From positions 65,626,468 through 65,690,467 of the forward strand of contig NC_084838.1 of NCBI RefSeq assembly GCF_033115175.1: a stretch of 64,000 nucleotides of DNA, given 5' to 3'. Below the pieces are notes generated by a model that made no database searches, was not told the DNA's origin, and saw nothing but the letters and a program-made list of their open reading frames with translations. Position 1 is the first letter of the stretch. Every line of letters begins with the position of its first letter. This DNA is from Lepus europaeus. Its lineage: Eukaryota > Chordata > Mammalia > Lagomorpha > Leporidae. Shown here piece after piece: positions 31,443 to 43,632 of this stretch. The translations under genes and the position numbers were made by a program.

Positions 31443-32990
31443 TCATTTACTTTTATATAATTATTTTATTGCAGTTAAATGTATAACAAAGCTTATCATG
31501 TTAGCCATTTTTCATTTTATAGTCTACTGGTCTTAAATAATTCAGAATGCTGTATAACCATCACTAACAATCCTCTTCAAAACTCCTTTTATCTTGTAAA
31601 AATGAAAATTTTTATGCATTAAACAATTAATCTCAATACCCTTCTTCCCTGGTAATGACATTTCTATTTTCTGTCTATTATTTTGACCACTCTAATTACC
31701 TCATATAAGTGGAATCTTATAATATTTTTGTTTTCAGTACTGGCATATTTTAAGTAGGGTAATATATTTAAGATTCATTCATGTTATATCATATGTCAAA
31801 ATTTCGTTCTGATGTGAGATGCCAGCTTTGCAGGCGGAGGCTTCACCTAATGTGCCACAACTCTGCTCTTATTTATTCTCCTCTAAGACTTAAATAGTTT
31901 TAGATTTAACTATTTAATGTTTATTTTTGGTCTCTCTATTATACTCCATTGGTCTGTCATTCTGTCTGTGAGGTTTTTTGTTTTGTTTTCTTTTTTACTA
32001 TAGCTCTATAGTGAATTTTGAAATAGGCAAGTGTGAATATTTGCCATTCCTTTTCAAGATGGATTTGCCTATTCAAGACTGTGACCTCATATGTATTTTA
32101 AATAGATCTTTGTAACTTGAATGAAGACATCATTAGGATTTTTGAAATAGATTGCTTTGAGAAGGTAGTTTACTTCAAATAATATTAGCACATTAACTGT
32201 ATTAAGCCTTCCATATTTGAACATCAAATGCTTTTCCATTTATATATTCTTTAATTTCCCTCAACAGAATTTCAGAGTCCATATTGTATAAGACTTTCAT
32301 CTCATTAGTTAAGTCATAAGTATGTTAATTTGTGCTATTATAAATGGAATTATTTTTGCCATTTCTTTTCCAGTTGTTTACTATTACTACGTGGAAGTGC
32401 AAATGATTTTTCTCTGTTGTCTTCATGTCCTGACACTTTGTAGAATTCACTTATTACTTTTAAGGGTTTTTATTTCCTTCCTATTGAATTGGGTTACTTT
32501 TTCCTTGCCTTGTCGCTCTGGCTAAAACTCAATACTCTGCTAAATATGAGTGGTCATATCTGGCATCCTTGACTTTTCCCTGATTTTGGAGAGAAATTTT
32601 CCAGTCTTTCAACAATAAGTATAGTGCCTGCTGTGGATTTTTTTTCCTTATCACTTTTATTATATGGAGGTGGCATCCTTATATACATAGTTGTTGACAT
32701 CTTTTATTGCGAAGGGAATTTAAATTTGTCAATTTTGATCATGTTTTCCTTTCATTCTATTGGTATGGCATGCTATATTGATCAATTTATATTGACCATC
32801 TTTATAAGAAAAAAATTCACATCTTCATGGTGTATAAGACTATTAATATACTGCTAAATTTATTTTGTGACTCTTTGTTTAGTATTTTTGTACAAGTGTT
32901 AGTACGAGATATTGGTCTCTAGTTTTTTATGTTTCTAGGAATTTGTTCATTCCATATAAGCTATCCAAATTGCTAAAATATAGCTATTCA
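31443..32990 (-). mobile_element. Old L1M LINE, antisense
   Basis: The 3' UTR is first, with 'tatttaagattcattcatgtt' near 31768, then ORF2 in reverse: 'ctattatactccattggtct' near 31937, 'atagattgctttgagaaggt' near 32148 and 'cagttgtttactattactac' near 32371. It is heavily decayed, with a small SINE-head remnant at 31812-31872. Two 60-80 codon ORFs here are not meaningful. Confidence 0.75.
31812..31872 (-). mobile_element. CSINE head fragment
   Basis: About 60 bp matching the reverse complement of the SINE head: 'gatgccagctttgcaggcgg', 'aggcttcacctaatgtgcca'. The body and tail are absent, so it is a truncated or partly deleted copy. Confidence 0.7.
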
Positions 32991-33002
32991 TAGTACTCTT
33001 TA

Positions 33003-33230
33003 AAAAAGAATGATTTGTTCATTTATTTGAAAGACAGAGTTACACATACACACACACACACACGGAAAGCGAGAGAGAGAGACACAGAGACAGAGAGAGA
33101 GAGAGATTCTCCATCTTCTGGTCCGCTCACCAAAAGACCACAAAAGCCAGACTGGGCCAGACAGAAGCCAGAAGCCAGTAGCCACTCCCAGGTCCTCCAC
33201 ATGGGGTCTACCCCACCACCCCACCACCAT
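33003..33230 (-). mobile_element. Truncated CSINE with (CA)n and (GA)n expansions
   Basis: The tail 'gatttgttcatttatttgaa' leads into 'agacagagttacac', then (CA)n at about 33043-33063, then the expanded GA block. The body is recognisable to about 33200 ('ggtcctccacatgggg') and the SINE head is missing. Confidence 0.8.
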
Positions 33231-33302
33231 ACCATTTCCTTTGTGGACTGTACAATGCACTCATCAGTCATTTCTCTAGTGTCCCAAATTTTTATCACTT
33301 AA

Positions 33303-33687
33303 AAAGACATATTTTATCTATTTGAAAGGCAGTGTAGGGGCCAGTACTGTGGCATAGTAGGTTAAGTTTCTGCCTGCAGCACTGGATCCCACATGGGCAC
33401 CAATTTGTGTCCTGGTCACTCCTCTTCCAATCCAGCTCTCTGCTAATGGCCTGGGAAGGCAATAGAAGATGGCCCAAGTGCTTGGGCACATTTACTCATG
33501 TGGGAGACCTGGAAGAAGCATCTGCCTTCAGATCAGCCCAGCACCTGGGCCATCCTCTGCTGCCCTCCTGGGCCACAGCAGAGAGGTGGACTGGAAGAGG
33601 AGTAACCGGGACCAGAAGCCGGCACACATTTGGGAAGCCGGCGCCGCAGGCGGAGGATTAACCAAGTTAGCCACAGTGCTGGCCCCT
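33303..33687. mobile_element. Composite of two CSINEs in opposite orientation
   Basis: A minus-strand SINE tail (33303-33337, 'tttatctatttgaaaggcag') abuts a plus-strand SINE that starts at 33338 ('ggggccagtactgtggcat') and loses its 3' part near 33537. The sequence then switches to a minus-strand SINE body that ends in the head 'ttagccacagtgctggcccc' at 33687. The two heads face outward. The likely history is insertion of one SINE into another with deletion of the younger copy's tail, or template switching. Confidence 0.8.
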
Positions 33688-33689
33688 CT

Positions 33690-34004
33690 ATTTTTTAACT
33701 ATGATTCTACTGAAGATTATTCACTCTGGGCAAAGGGAAAATTAAAGAATAGTATCCATTACAATTATTTCATTTGTATCATTAAAAAATACCATTTTGT
33801 TTCAGTAATCAACATTATATTGATTTACATTATGGCCCAACATAGTACAGTTATACTTTTGTTTCAGTATATTGTATGTTGTTCATTAGTGTTTTCTCAA
33901 GGTACACTGATACTCCAGTAAACTAGTAGCAGGTATGTTGTATAATACCTGTTTTCTACATCTTAATACAGTTTGAAAAATGAAAAAGTTTAAAAGCAAT
34001 TGAA
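33690..34004. other. Unique AT-rich DNA
   Basis: No gene or repeat is recognised in this short interval. Confidence 0.45.
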
Positions 34005-36530
34005 GGAAAGGAACCTTCCAAGGTCATCTTATGAGACAAGCATTATCTTAATTCCCAAACCAGGCAAAGATACAACAACAAACTATAAACAAAAATCCCT
34101 GATGAGTATAATTGTAACAATATTCAACAAAATACTAACAGATTGAATCCAACAACAAATATAAAAGATCACCTAATCTATCCAAGAGGGATTTATCCCA
34201 GGGATGAAGGAAACAGTAAAGGTAATATATGACAAACCCATAACAAGCATCATATTTAAAGGAGAAATACTGGAAGCATTTCCACTAAGATCTAGAGCCA
34301 GAACAGGATGTCCACTCTTACCAGTATTATTGAATAGAGCTCCAAAAATTTTAGCCACAACCATTAGTCAAGAAACAGAAATTAAATAGATATGTATTGT
34401 AAAGGTGGGAATATCCCTGTTTGCATATGACATAAATCTTTAAATAGGGGAACCAAAAGACTGAACTGGCAAAAGAATTTGACAACAATGCAGGATATAA
34501 AGTCAGCACATAAAAATCAATAACATTCATATATCAACATTCTGACAGAGAAAGTATTTAAAGGATCCATCTCATTCAAATAACCCCTTGCTCCCTGGAA
34601 TTTAAATACCTTGGTATAAATTTAATCAAGGATGGCAAAGTTCTCTACCATGAAATGTACAAAACATTGAGGAAAGAACTAGAAGAATCCACATACAGAA
34701 TGGTAAAATCTCCATGTTCATGGGGTTGAAGAATTAGTATAATTAATTTGTCCATACTATCTAAAGCTGTTTACAGATTCAATGCAATCCCAATCAAAAT
34801 TCTAAGTTCTTTATTCACAGAACTAGGGAAAAAATTCAAAAATTCATAATGAAATGGAGAGGACCACAAGTAGCTAAAGCAATGCTAAACAATACAAACC
34901 AAGAGGGGCTGGCATTGTGTTGTAGCAGGTAAAACCCCCTCCTAAGATGCCAGGAGCCCATGTAGGGACAGGTTCAAGTCCAGGCTGCCCTACTGCTGAT
35001 TCAGCTCTGTGCTAATGGCCTGGGGAAAGCAGCAGAAGATGGCCCTAGTGTTTGTGCCCTGACACCCATGTTGGAGACCCAGATGAAGCTCCAGGCTTCA
35101 GCCTGGTCTAGCCGAGGAGTAATCTAGTAGTACAAGATCTTTTTCTTTGTGTGTGTCTCCCTCTCTCTCTCTCTCTCTGTAACCCTGACTTTCAAATAAC
35201 TCTTAAAAAATGCTGGAGACATTATAGTACCAGATGTCTAGACGTACCACAGGACAAAACAGACTGGTACTGGCATGAAAATAGACATGTAGACCAGTGG
35301 AACTATATAGAAACCCTGGAAATTAACCCGCACATCGATAACCAAATAATCATGACAAATGAGCTAAAATCACTCTCTGGAGAAAGGATAGTTTTTTCAA
35401 CAAATGATATTGGCAAAATTGGGTTTCCACACACTGAAGTTTGAACCATGATCTTTACCTTACACCCTATAGTAAAATCAAGTCAAAGTGGATAATGGCT
35501 CTAAATTTAAAACCTAAAATCTTTCAAACTACAAGAGGAAAGCATAGAGGAAATGCTTAAAGATATTGGCATAGCAAAGACTTCTTGAGTAAGACCCCAG
35601 AAGCCTAGGCAATCAAAGCAAAATTAAGCAAATTGGATTATATCAAGCTAAGAAGCTTCTGTACAACAAAAGGAAACAGTTAACAAAAACAGTTAAAAAA
35701 AGGAAACAGTTAACAACTGACATAATGGGATAAAGTATTTGCAAATTATACATACAATAAAGTATCCATATCTATAGTATATTAGGAGCTCAAGAACATC
35801 CACATCAAAACAACAGTCTGGTTAGGAAATAAACAATGGAGATAGCAAAATACAAATGACCCCAGACACATGAAAAATGCTCAGTATCACTAGCCACCAG
35901 GGAAATGCCAATAAAAACCACAATGAAGTTTCACCTCACTGTAGTTAAAATGGCTATTACCCAAACATCAAAAAATAACAAATGCTTGTGAGGTTATGTA
36001 GAAAAAAATTTACTCTAATACACTGTTGATGGGAGTGCAACCATTATGGCAAACAATGTGGAAATTCCTCAGAAAACTACAAATATTTCTACCATGTATC
36101 TGAGCTATCCCACTCTTGGGAATATATCCAAAGAAAATGAAATCAGCATATGAAAAAGATACAGACTCATGTTTATAACAGCTCATTTCACAATGGCAAA
36201 GATATGGAATCAATCTAGATGTCTATGTACTGATGATTGGATAAAGATTTCTCAGCCATAAAAAGAATGAAATCCTGACACTTGCAGTAAAATGGATGGA
36301 ACTTGAGATCATTATACTAAGTAAAACAGGCCAGACTCAGACAAATACCACCTGTTTTAACTGTGTAAGTTAATATATAAAAGAATATACAAAATTTATA
36401 GATGCCGTATCTCTTGGTATATAGTTATAAATATTGCCTCACTAAATCATACCATGAACATTATAAAACCCTTCTTTCCCCACATTTTGGTCTTTGTTGT
36501 GAATCCCTCACTTTGTGATATTAATATATC
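34005..36530 (+). mobile_element. Decayed L1 ORF2 (RT to C-terminus) and 3' UTR, interrupted by a CSINE
   Basis: The plus-strand L1 begins in the reverse-transcriptase domain, with 'gcattatcttaattcccaaa' and 'aaccaggcaaagatacaaca'. A GCPL-encoding stretch follows near 34308, and the catalytic FADD motif is decayed to a 'tttgcatatgacataaat' equivalent near 34420. The C-terminal region runs to about 36330 and the 3' UTR to about 36530. Frames carry many stops, so it is inactive. The 5' portion (5' UTR, ORF1, endonuclease) is absent. A CSINE sits at 34906-35207, and a short duplication ('ggaaacagttaacaa') occurs near 35670-35716. Confidence 0.88.
34906..35207 (+). mobile_element. CSINE nested in the L1
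   Basis: The head 'ggggctggcattgtgttgta' follows L1 sequence ending 'aacaatacaaaccaagag', and L1 resumes after the SINE tail with 'gctggagacattatagtacc'. The CT block contains (CT)n at about 35157-35178. Confidence 0.88.
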
Positions 36531-36629
36531 TGGTTTAAATAAAAATAGTGCATATGTGTGTTTATATAATATCTACATGTGAAGTAAATATAGAAAAGCA
36601 ATAACAATTATTAAATTTTCTAGTTTTTT

Positions 36630-36945
36630 AAAGCTTTATTTATTCAAAAAGCAGAGTTACAGAGAGAACAGCAGAGAAAGAGACAGATTTCTCATCTGCT
36701 GGTTTACTTCCCAAATGGCTGCAACATCCAGGGTTTAGCCAGAACAAAGCCAGGAGCCAGGATCTTAATCAGGGTCTCCTAAATGGGTTCCAGGGCCAAA
36801 GGACATGGGCCATCCTCTGCTTTTTTCCCTGCTACACAGCAGGGAACTGGATCAGAAATGGAATAGTTGGGACTTGTGTTGGTGCCGTATGGAATCCTAG
36901 CATCTCAGGCAGTGGTTTAACCTAGTATCCACAATGCCAGCCTGG
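36630..36945 (-). mobile_element. CSINE, diverged
   Basis: It begins 'aaagctttatttattcaaaa' and 'gcagagttacagagaga', and ends at the head 'tatccacaatgccagcctgg'. It lies just downstream of the L1 3' end. Confidence 0.88.
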
Positions 36946-37602
36946 TAAAACTGTTAAATTTTCCAATTAACAAAATCATCTTGTAATAAAAAAGAAAATT
37001 ACAATGATAGGACATCTTCATTTAGGCTATTTGTTTCAAAAATCCTGAGTAAAGTACATGTGAATTTTATTAAACAATATTTTAAAGTAATACTCTGGGG
37101 AAGGGTGGATCATAGTTTCTTTTAGTAACTTAAAGATAGTTTCATGTACTGAAATTTATTACCATGCTTTTAATATCTAAGAATATTTCAGATAAGAAAA
37201 ATATCCCCTCTTTTCCGTTGATATTGAAAATCTGATGGTATTTGACTGACATGTTTTTTTTTTAATCTAAAAGGTAGAAATAAAAGAATGGCTCATAAAT
37301 ACAATTAAACTATGTTTTGTATAGTTTATTACACCCACATCAAATATACATAATGAATTCTTAAATATCTGTAGCAGACCCCATTGATGTCCTACAAGTA
37401 TCAGCTTGTCCTTATTAGTTCAGTGCACAACTACCTTCAAAGCAGCCCTTAAGAATACTAATATGAATTGATGTGTAAACACACAAGCTGTTACTTGGGA
37501 GGGGGACTTTTTTTCTGCCATGGGCCATTTGGATGTTTATAACATTTGTGGGTCATATAAAGCTGTCAGCTTACAAAATAGCCTGATATAGAGTAATTGA
37601 AT
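36946..37602. other. Unique AT-rich DNA
   Basis: No gene or secure repeat is recognised. Confidence 0.5.
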
Positions 37603-38015
37603 TTTTAGAATTTTATTTAAGGTACATATATTTTATGCATGTTTTATCTACAGATGTAGGAACATAGTGATGCTTCCTATTCTACCCTCCCTCCCACCCA
37701 TGTTTCCACCCATCCTCCTTCCTCTCCTATTTCCAATCTGAATTTTTACAAAGGTCTGTTTTCAGTTTGCTTTATTCTCATAAGATTGACCTTTACTAAG
37801 TAAAGAGTTCAAGAAATAGTAAGAAGGAGAAAAAAAAAAAAAAAACTGTTCCTGAACAGTAAAGACAAGGGCAGTAAACAATTGTCAGATCTCAAAATGT
37901 CAATTTCACTCCTATACATCACATTTTATTTAGGTGCTTTATTAGTTACACAGATCTGGGAAAACATATGGTATTTCTCTTTTTGCAACCAGCTTCTTTG
38001 ACTAAGTGTAATGAA
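37603..38015 (-). mobile_element. L1 3' end, antisense, 5'-truncated
   Basis: The 3' UTR in reverse shows 'ctaccctccctcccaccca' near 37683 and 'agtaaagagttcaagaaata' near 37799, collinear with the 3' end at 3203-3470. It breaks off near 38015 after 'gactaagtgtaatga', where non-L1 sequence begins. An A-run lies at about 37831-37845. Confidence 0.8.
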
Positions 38016-39374
38016 TTTTGAGTCCTGCCTGTGGTTGTCTTGGCCAGACCAGAGTAAGTGACCTTATAGGCCTTGCACAGCCCTTCGTGTGTGTTCTACA
38101 GTGTACGCTATGTTCTCCCAGGAAGATTAAACTTCAGTGGCTCACCGGTAGACTCTTTCTGAATCCAGGGAGGGTTTTAAGGTGAGAAAGATTTAGCCAT
38201 GTATAAATGCTTATTGGAAGAAATCAATAGAGAAAGAAAAATGGGACATTTTAGAGCAATTCATTGAGACCAACTCAAAAAGGGGAGAGGGACAATCCGG
38301 GATTAGATAGGCCCAGGGTAAAGATGGAGGACTAAGACTTACATCACATTTGAGGAGGAGAGAAGAAAATGACAGAACATATATGATAATTTTATGGAAT
38401 TATGGCAGCAAATCAGTTATTTTTTGATCATTTGATTTTCTCTGTCATATGAGAAGCTAGATTATCTGTTAAGTAACGAAGTTGAAAGAAAATGCAATGC
38501 CATATAAATATACAGCTATATAAATATAGACAGAAAGAAGAAAGATTACAAACAAACTATGCTTTAATTAAAAAGCTCAAGATGATGAAAGTAGTACGTT
38601 GAGGAGACCAGAATCGGCAAAGCAGGATGTGTGAACCCGAGGAGTGCCCACTAGAGCAGGGTCTGTGTGAATAGAACTGAAACAAACCAAAGGCGAAATA
38701 CTTAACAAAATTAAGAGTGGTACTCATAAATTCATAGGTGATTTGTTTGTAATTATTTTGCCATTTGCACTGTACATAGTTATTTAAAAAGCTCTGTTAG
38801 TGAATTTAGTACCTTAAAGAATAAAATCTGTTTCTATTCAGAGAGATAATGCCACATTTTACTGTGTTGTAATTCATGCTGAAAGATTGAGTCTAGGATA
38901 ATGGATTATGCTTCAGTTTTTGCCCACAGTCTTTGTTTTAAGAACATTTAAAAGGACTCTGATCATTTAGTATAGATTATTTTAGAAGTGGAGAGAGAAG
39001 TCCTGAAACCACAGCTGTTTGACACATTTTAACATCCATTGATCTTTGAAAAACTGTAACAGGCAAGTGGCTTATCTTGCCTGCACTTTGGGAAACATGT
39101 GATATTTACAGTTAAAAGCACTATGCATCCATATGTATAATTCATAAACTAGATATTATTTAAATCACAGAAATTCACTTACTTTGATAATTTTTAAATT
39201 TCCATTGCTTTGATCCTTCTAATGATTGCTTTTTTTTTTTTCTCTGTACAACCCTGTTTTCTGTTTCATGAAGCTCCTATTTAAAGTAAAAACCTGGTCT
39301 ATAGGGACAGAATTGTGAGAAACACTGTACTTGGTAGTCATGACCAGCTTCTGGAACCTCACATTTTGAGTACT
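38016..39374. other. Unique DNA with slightly higher GC at its start
   Basis: 38016-38340 and 38590-38690 are richer in GC and CpG than the surroundings and match no element I recognise. There is no ORF of note, no splice-bounded coding segment that I can defend, and no RNA gene. Confidence 0.45.
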
Positions 39375-39560
39375 GATCTTTGTTCAGCAATGTAGTAACT
39401 ATGAGATCTTGAAAAGCTTTATATCATCCTTGGACCTCAGTTTCAATCTAACAGTGGGACTAATAACACTGTCTTTCTCCAAAAATCATTATGAAGACTA
39501 AATGAAATAATGTATGCAAGTGCTGAAAGAGGTGAACAAGTATTAACTATGCTAAATTTT
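39375..39560 (+). mobile_element. MIR
   Basis: MIR-type order: 'tagtaactatgagatcttg', 'ggacctcagtttcaatctaa', 'tgggactaataacactg', 'atgaagactaaatgaaataa' and 'tgtatgcaagtgctga'. Confidence 0.75.
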
Positions 39561-39574
39561 ATTTCTTCTTTTTT

Positions 39575-40065
39575 TTGTTAATTGAAGTGTGATGTACAGT
39601 CAGCAACAAACATGAATCTTACCAGTGCTGCCTGACAAATGTGTGTGTGTGTACAAACCCATGCACCAACAATCCAGATTAAGAGATAGCACTTTCCTAT
39701 ATGCCTAGAAAGTTTCTTAGTTTTTCCTTCCCCAAAAGTATTCCACACACTTTCCATAATAATTACTCTGCTAAATCTAACTAGGTTTTGTCTCTCCTTG
39801 AACTTCAAATCAGTAGAATCACACAGTATACACACTTTAGTGCCTGGCTTTTTTCATTCAAAATGAAATGTTTGAGATTTATCAGGGTGACAAATATTTC
39901 AATAATTTTGGTATATGATTTGTTATTTACTGTACTACAGAATTATTATGTGAATTTACCACATTTTAAAATTTCATTTTTCCATAAGTTGATATTTGGT
40001 TTGTGTAAATTATTCTTTGATTAATTCATTAGTTGTTTATAAGGCTTACATTTTCCACTGTGAAA
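39575..40065 (-). mobile_element. L1M (L1ME/MC-like) 3' region, antisense
   Basis: Antisense L1M 3' UTR strings: 'attgaagtgtgatgtacagt', 'tgacaaatgtgtgtgtgtg', 'gtagaatcacacagtataca', 'gtgcctggcttttttcattc', 'tttgagatttatcagg'. The order agrees with the family. Confidence 0.8.
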
Positions 40066-41937
40066 TAAAATGCAGCTAATCATTAATTTTTAAAAAGGAT
40101 AGAAAAATATTGTTCATTTATGGTAGGCCTGTGTAGCCTTTTTTTTTAAACAGAAAAGACTAATTACTAGGATTTTTAGGAAATCATTCATATTGTAACA
40201 TTAATATAACTAATATAGATTTTATTTTTTTAATTCAGAAAAGCAGAAAATTTTCAGACAAGACATGACATGAAAAAATACACATCGCCTTTTTATTTTG
40301 TTAACATTATAAACTTAGGAAATAAGTCACCAGCTCTTTCATAGCAGAGAATCCACAGCTTTCTCTGTATTCATGGGATTCCTCATGGCAAATACCGGAT
40401 GATGAGGATTGTGTAAGTCTTCTAACAGAAAAAAAAGATCAAATGCCATAAGTGATTACTTATCTTCCAACCAATACCAACAGGTTATTTTCTTTGTCTT
40501 ATTGTTCTTCAGGCCACAGTCATCTTAGCAGTAATCACTCAATGAATGTTGAAAACGTCCATGTTTTTGATTACTTACTCACGCTTTTCTCTCCTGTAGA
40601 TTACAAAAATGATTGGCATCTAATTTCCGTAGTCCATTGACTCCTTTGGTTGTATTCTTTAAAAAGGTGAAGCCACTTGTCAATCTACAGACATTCTAAA
40701 TGAGCCTAAATTGTATTCTGTAATGTCATAAGGGCAACATTCTTGCTGTATGAAATTAGTAGTGACAGTTGATGGGGAAAACAGTGTGGTAAGATAATTA
40801 AAAGTGCACCTGAGATCGTATTAATAAAAATTACAGTGGTCTATCTTAGCTGACTCTCTGTTCTGTCATGTTCTATGTAGGATTTCCAAGACAAAGAAGC
40901 ATTTATTTTGCCACAGTGCTTTTAGAGGATAGATCTTACTCTTAGATACTGTTATAGTAGAAAGCATTTAATCATTCTCAATATCTACAGATTTTTTCCT
41001 TTATATAGAACAGCAGATTTTAACATTACTTCTTTAAGATGAAGAAAAGTCAACTTATAAATATGCAATTTGGCAATAATTTTACTGACTTAAGAAACTA
41101 TTGAAAGAAAATGATATCCAAATTTCAATGGCATCTGAGTTAAGATTCCTGCAGAGTAGAAGTTTGTAATTCCTTGTTTACATAATTGTACTACTGGTAG
41201 TTAAATCCCCTCAGTAAATTATAGAGCAGCACAAAATGCTATCCTCAAGAGGAGCCTTTATTTTCTTTTAATAGCCTCAATTATCTTATATGGATATATG
41301 TAATTTCTGTTTGTAAACAAACATATTTTGGGTACAAATGTGCTATTTAAGTTGTGCTTAGAACGATTCCCATTACTGATCGCAGCTGAGCAAAGGATGA
41401 GTGGTAAATAGATGAACTATGCTTCTGTGGATACTTCAGTGATGGATCAAGATATCTGACTTGTATGTCCTGCTTTTCCCTTTCCTATACCATAACTTCA
41501 TTTACTAAAGTGGACAATGAAAGGATAGACTAATCCTGTACATTCTCCAAAAGAAAATGGTGATCTCTTGGGAAGCTGCTAGAGCCAGCTCCTCAGAACT
41601 GTACCTGACACATGAGTCCCCATGGCAGGTCTACCTCTAGCAATAAAGATAGGTGAGGCAGGGAGTAAGTGGTGTAGACAGGTTGGTGAGTTCGTGAGTG
41701 TCAGATCCTTTTGTGATATTTGTCATTCTGCAAAATATGAATAGGCAAGGAAGTTTAATAGAAATTCTTATTTGTCATGTACCTGGACACTTAAATATTT
41801 GAGACAAAAAAAGTGAACTATTTAAATTCAGTGAATTTACTGCAATGCATTTTAAAACCTGGGTTCTAGGTTTATAAAGTTTTAGATATTACTTTGGTTT
41901 ATACACAGCTTGGTTTCCTGCTTAAATTATTAAATCT
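40066..41937. other. Unique AT-rich DNA
   Basis: I see no gene or clear repeat in about 1.9 kb. ORFs are at most about 62 codons and lack motifs. Confidence 0.5.
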
Positions 41938-42190
41938 TGTTTTAGAACAGTTTTAGGTTCACAGCAAAATTGAGCAGACAATATTTCTATATGTCCCTCA
42001 CCCTCACATAAACACCAGCCTCCTTGATTAACACATCCAGTCCCACAGTAGTGCATTTATTATAGCTGATGAATCTACACTGACACATCACTTTCACCCA
42101 AAGTTCATAGTTTACATTGGTGTTCACTCTTGGTGTTGTACATTCTATGGTTTTGACTACAATTAGGTTTTGTTTAATATGTTTCATTTT
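41938..42190 (-). mobile_element. L1ME-like 3' end, antisense
   Basis: The plus strand begins 'cagttttaggttcacagcaa' and 'aattgagcagac', the classic antisense end of an old L1 subfamily. 'cccacagtagtgcatttatt' and 'gatgaatctacactgacaca' follow. Confidence 0.75.
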
Positions 42191-42786
42191 TGCTTAAATA
42201 TTTAATCCTATGAGAATGTTAGTTGAGTCCCATTTTGATGAAACTGAAAGACTGAAAGATGTTTGTGGTATTTCAACATTTTATGAACAAAATATTTGGG
42301 CTTCAGAAAACATGAAAACCAAACTAAGGAATGAAGAATATTTCTTCATATGAGTGTGGGAACTAGGACTGACTATCAGGTTTCACGTCTGGTTGAATCA
42401 GAGTTCAAACTGTTTCTGTGATTCTCTTGGCCCAACCTTCTACTTTTGACTAGATAGGAAATGGGACAAAAGTGGACATGAACACTGGAGCTGCATTATG
42501 AATTTGGACTCTAGGCCTTTTTGCCTTCCTGTACCTATCTTCAATTAAAAATATTATATTGTTATGATATAAAAATAATATCCATGCTGAACTCATTCTT
42601 ATATATTTATTATTATACAATTTTTAGAAGACACTATTGCTAAAATAATGTCTTGGACCTCTAAATATATTGTGGGCCCTAGACACTATGTCTACTGTGC
42701 CCAATGGATAAGTCACCCACCCCTGATTAAAGCAATAGACATTCATTTTGTCTGTTTTTTTTTTTTCATATAATCTTTAAAATATT
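42191..42786. other. Unique AT-rich DNA
   Basis: No gene or secure repeat is recognised. Confidence 0.45.
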
Positions 42787-43100
42787 GGGGCTGGCTGTGT
42801 AGAATGTTAAGCTGCTGCATGAGACTTAAGCAGCCCATTTAGGAGTGCCAGGAGCTGCTCTGCTTCTAATCCAGCTTCCTGCTAATGTGCTTGGAAAAGC
42901 AGCAGAAAAAGGCTCATGTGCTTGGACCTTTGTTATCCATGTGTCAGACCAGGATGGAGTTCCTCATTCTGGAATTCAGCCTGGCCTAGACCTGACCTAT
43001 GGCTATTTGGAACATAAACCCATGGATGGAGGATATCTGATTGTTCACTGGCTCACTTTCTTGCTCTCACTCTTTCATGCGCCTTTCTAATAAATTAAGC
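42787..43100 (+). mobile_element. CSINE, diverged
   Basis: The head 'ggggctggctgtgtagaatg' has the 'gttaagctgctgcatgagac' landmark. The body has 'agcttcctgctaatg', 'agcagcagaaaaaggctc' and an 'aataaattaag' tail. Confidence 0.85.
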
Positions 43101-43159
43101 ATTTTTATATATAAATTTATAATATCCATATATTATTATATGAATATATATCTCCCTAC

Positions 43160-43471
43160 AAGGAGCAGGCTTTTGCTGCGGAGGTTAGGATGCCTTTGGA
43201 TGACTCCATCCAATATCACAGTGCCGAGTTTGAATTCTGCTTCCACTTTCCATTGATGTTTTCCAATAACGTGCACCCTGGGAGGCAGCAGAAGATGATG
43301 CAACTATTTGGTTCCCTGCCACTCACATGGGAGACATGGATTAAATTCAAGACCCTGGTTTCAACTTGTCCTAGCACCAGCTGTGGAAAGCATTTGGAGA
43401 ATAAACCGGTAGATGGTGGGCTTCTGTTTCTGTCTCTCTGCCTTTCCAATGAAAAGAAAATAAATACATAA
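43160..43471 (+). mobile_element. CSINE-related SINE, older
   Basis: The degenerate head 'gagcaggcttttgctgcgga' is followed by 'atatcacagtgccgagttt', 'gaggcagcagaagatgatgc' and 'cactcacatgggagacatgg'. The tail is 'gaaaataaatacataag'. It ends about 95 bp before the LDHB retrocopy. Confidence 0.8.
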
Positions 43472-43632
43472 GAAAACTTATAAAAACATGTCACTGCAAT
43501 ATAGTTTTCAAACTGTGTCATTCAGAAATAAGAGTAAGGAAAGCAAAGCTAATTAGATTATTTGAAACATGATTGTCTCCTCCGCCCGACCCTTCGCGCC
43601 TCGCAGCTCCTGCGCCCGCCCGCCCATGAACA

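Noticed and set aside
35144-35180. CT-rich tract considered as an independent microsatellite
   Set aside because: It is the ordinary CT-rich domain at the 3' end of the nested CSINE.
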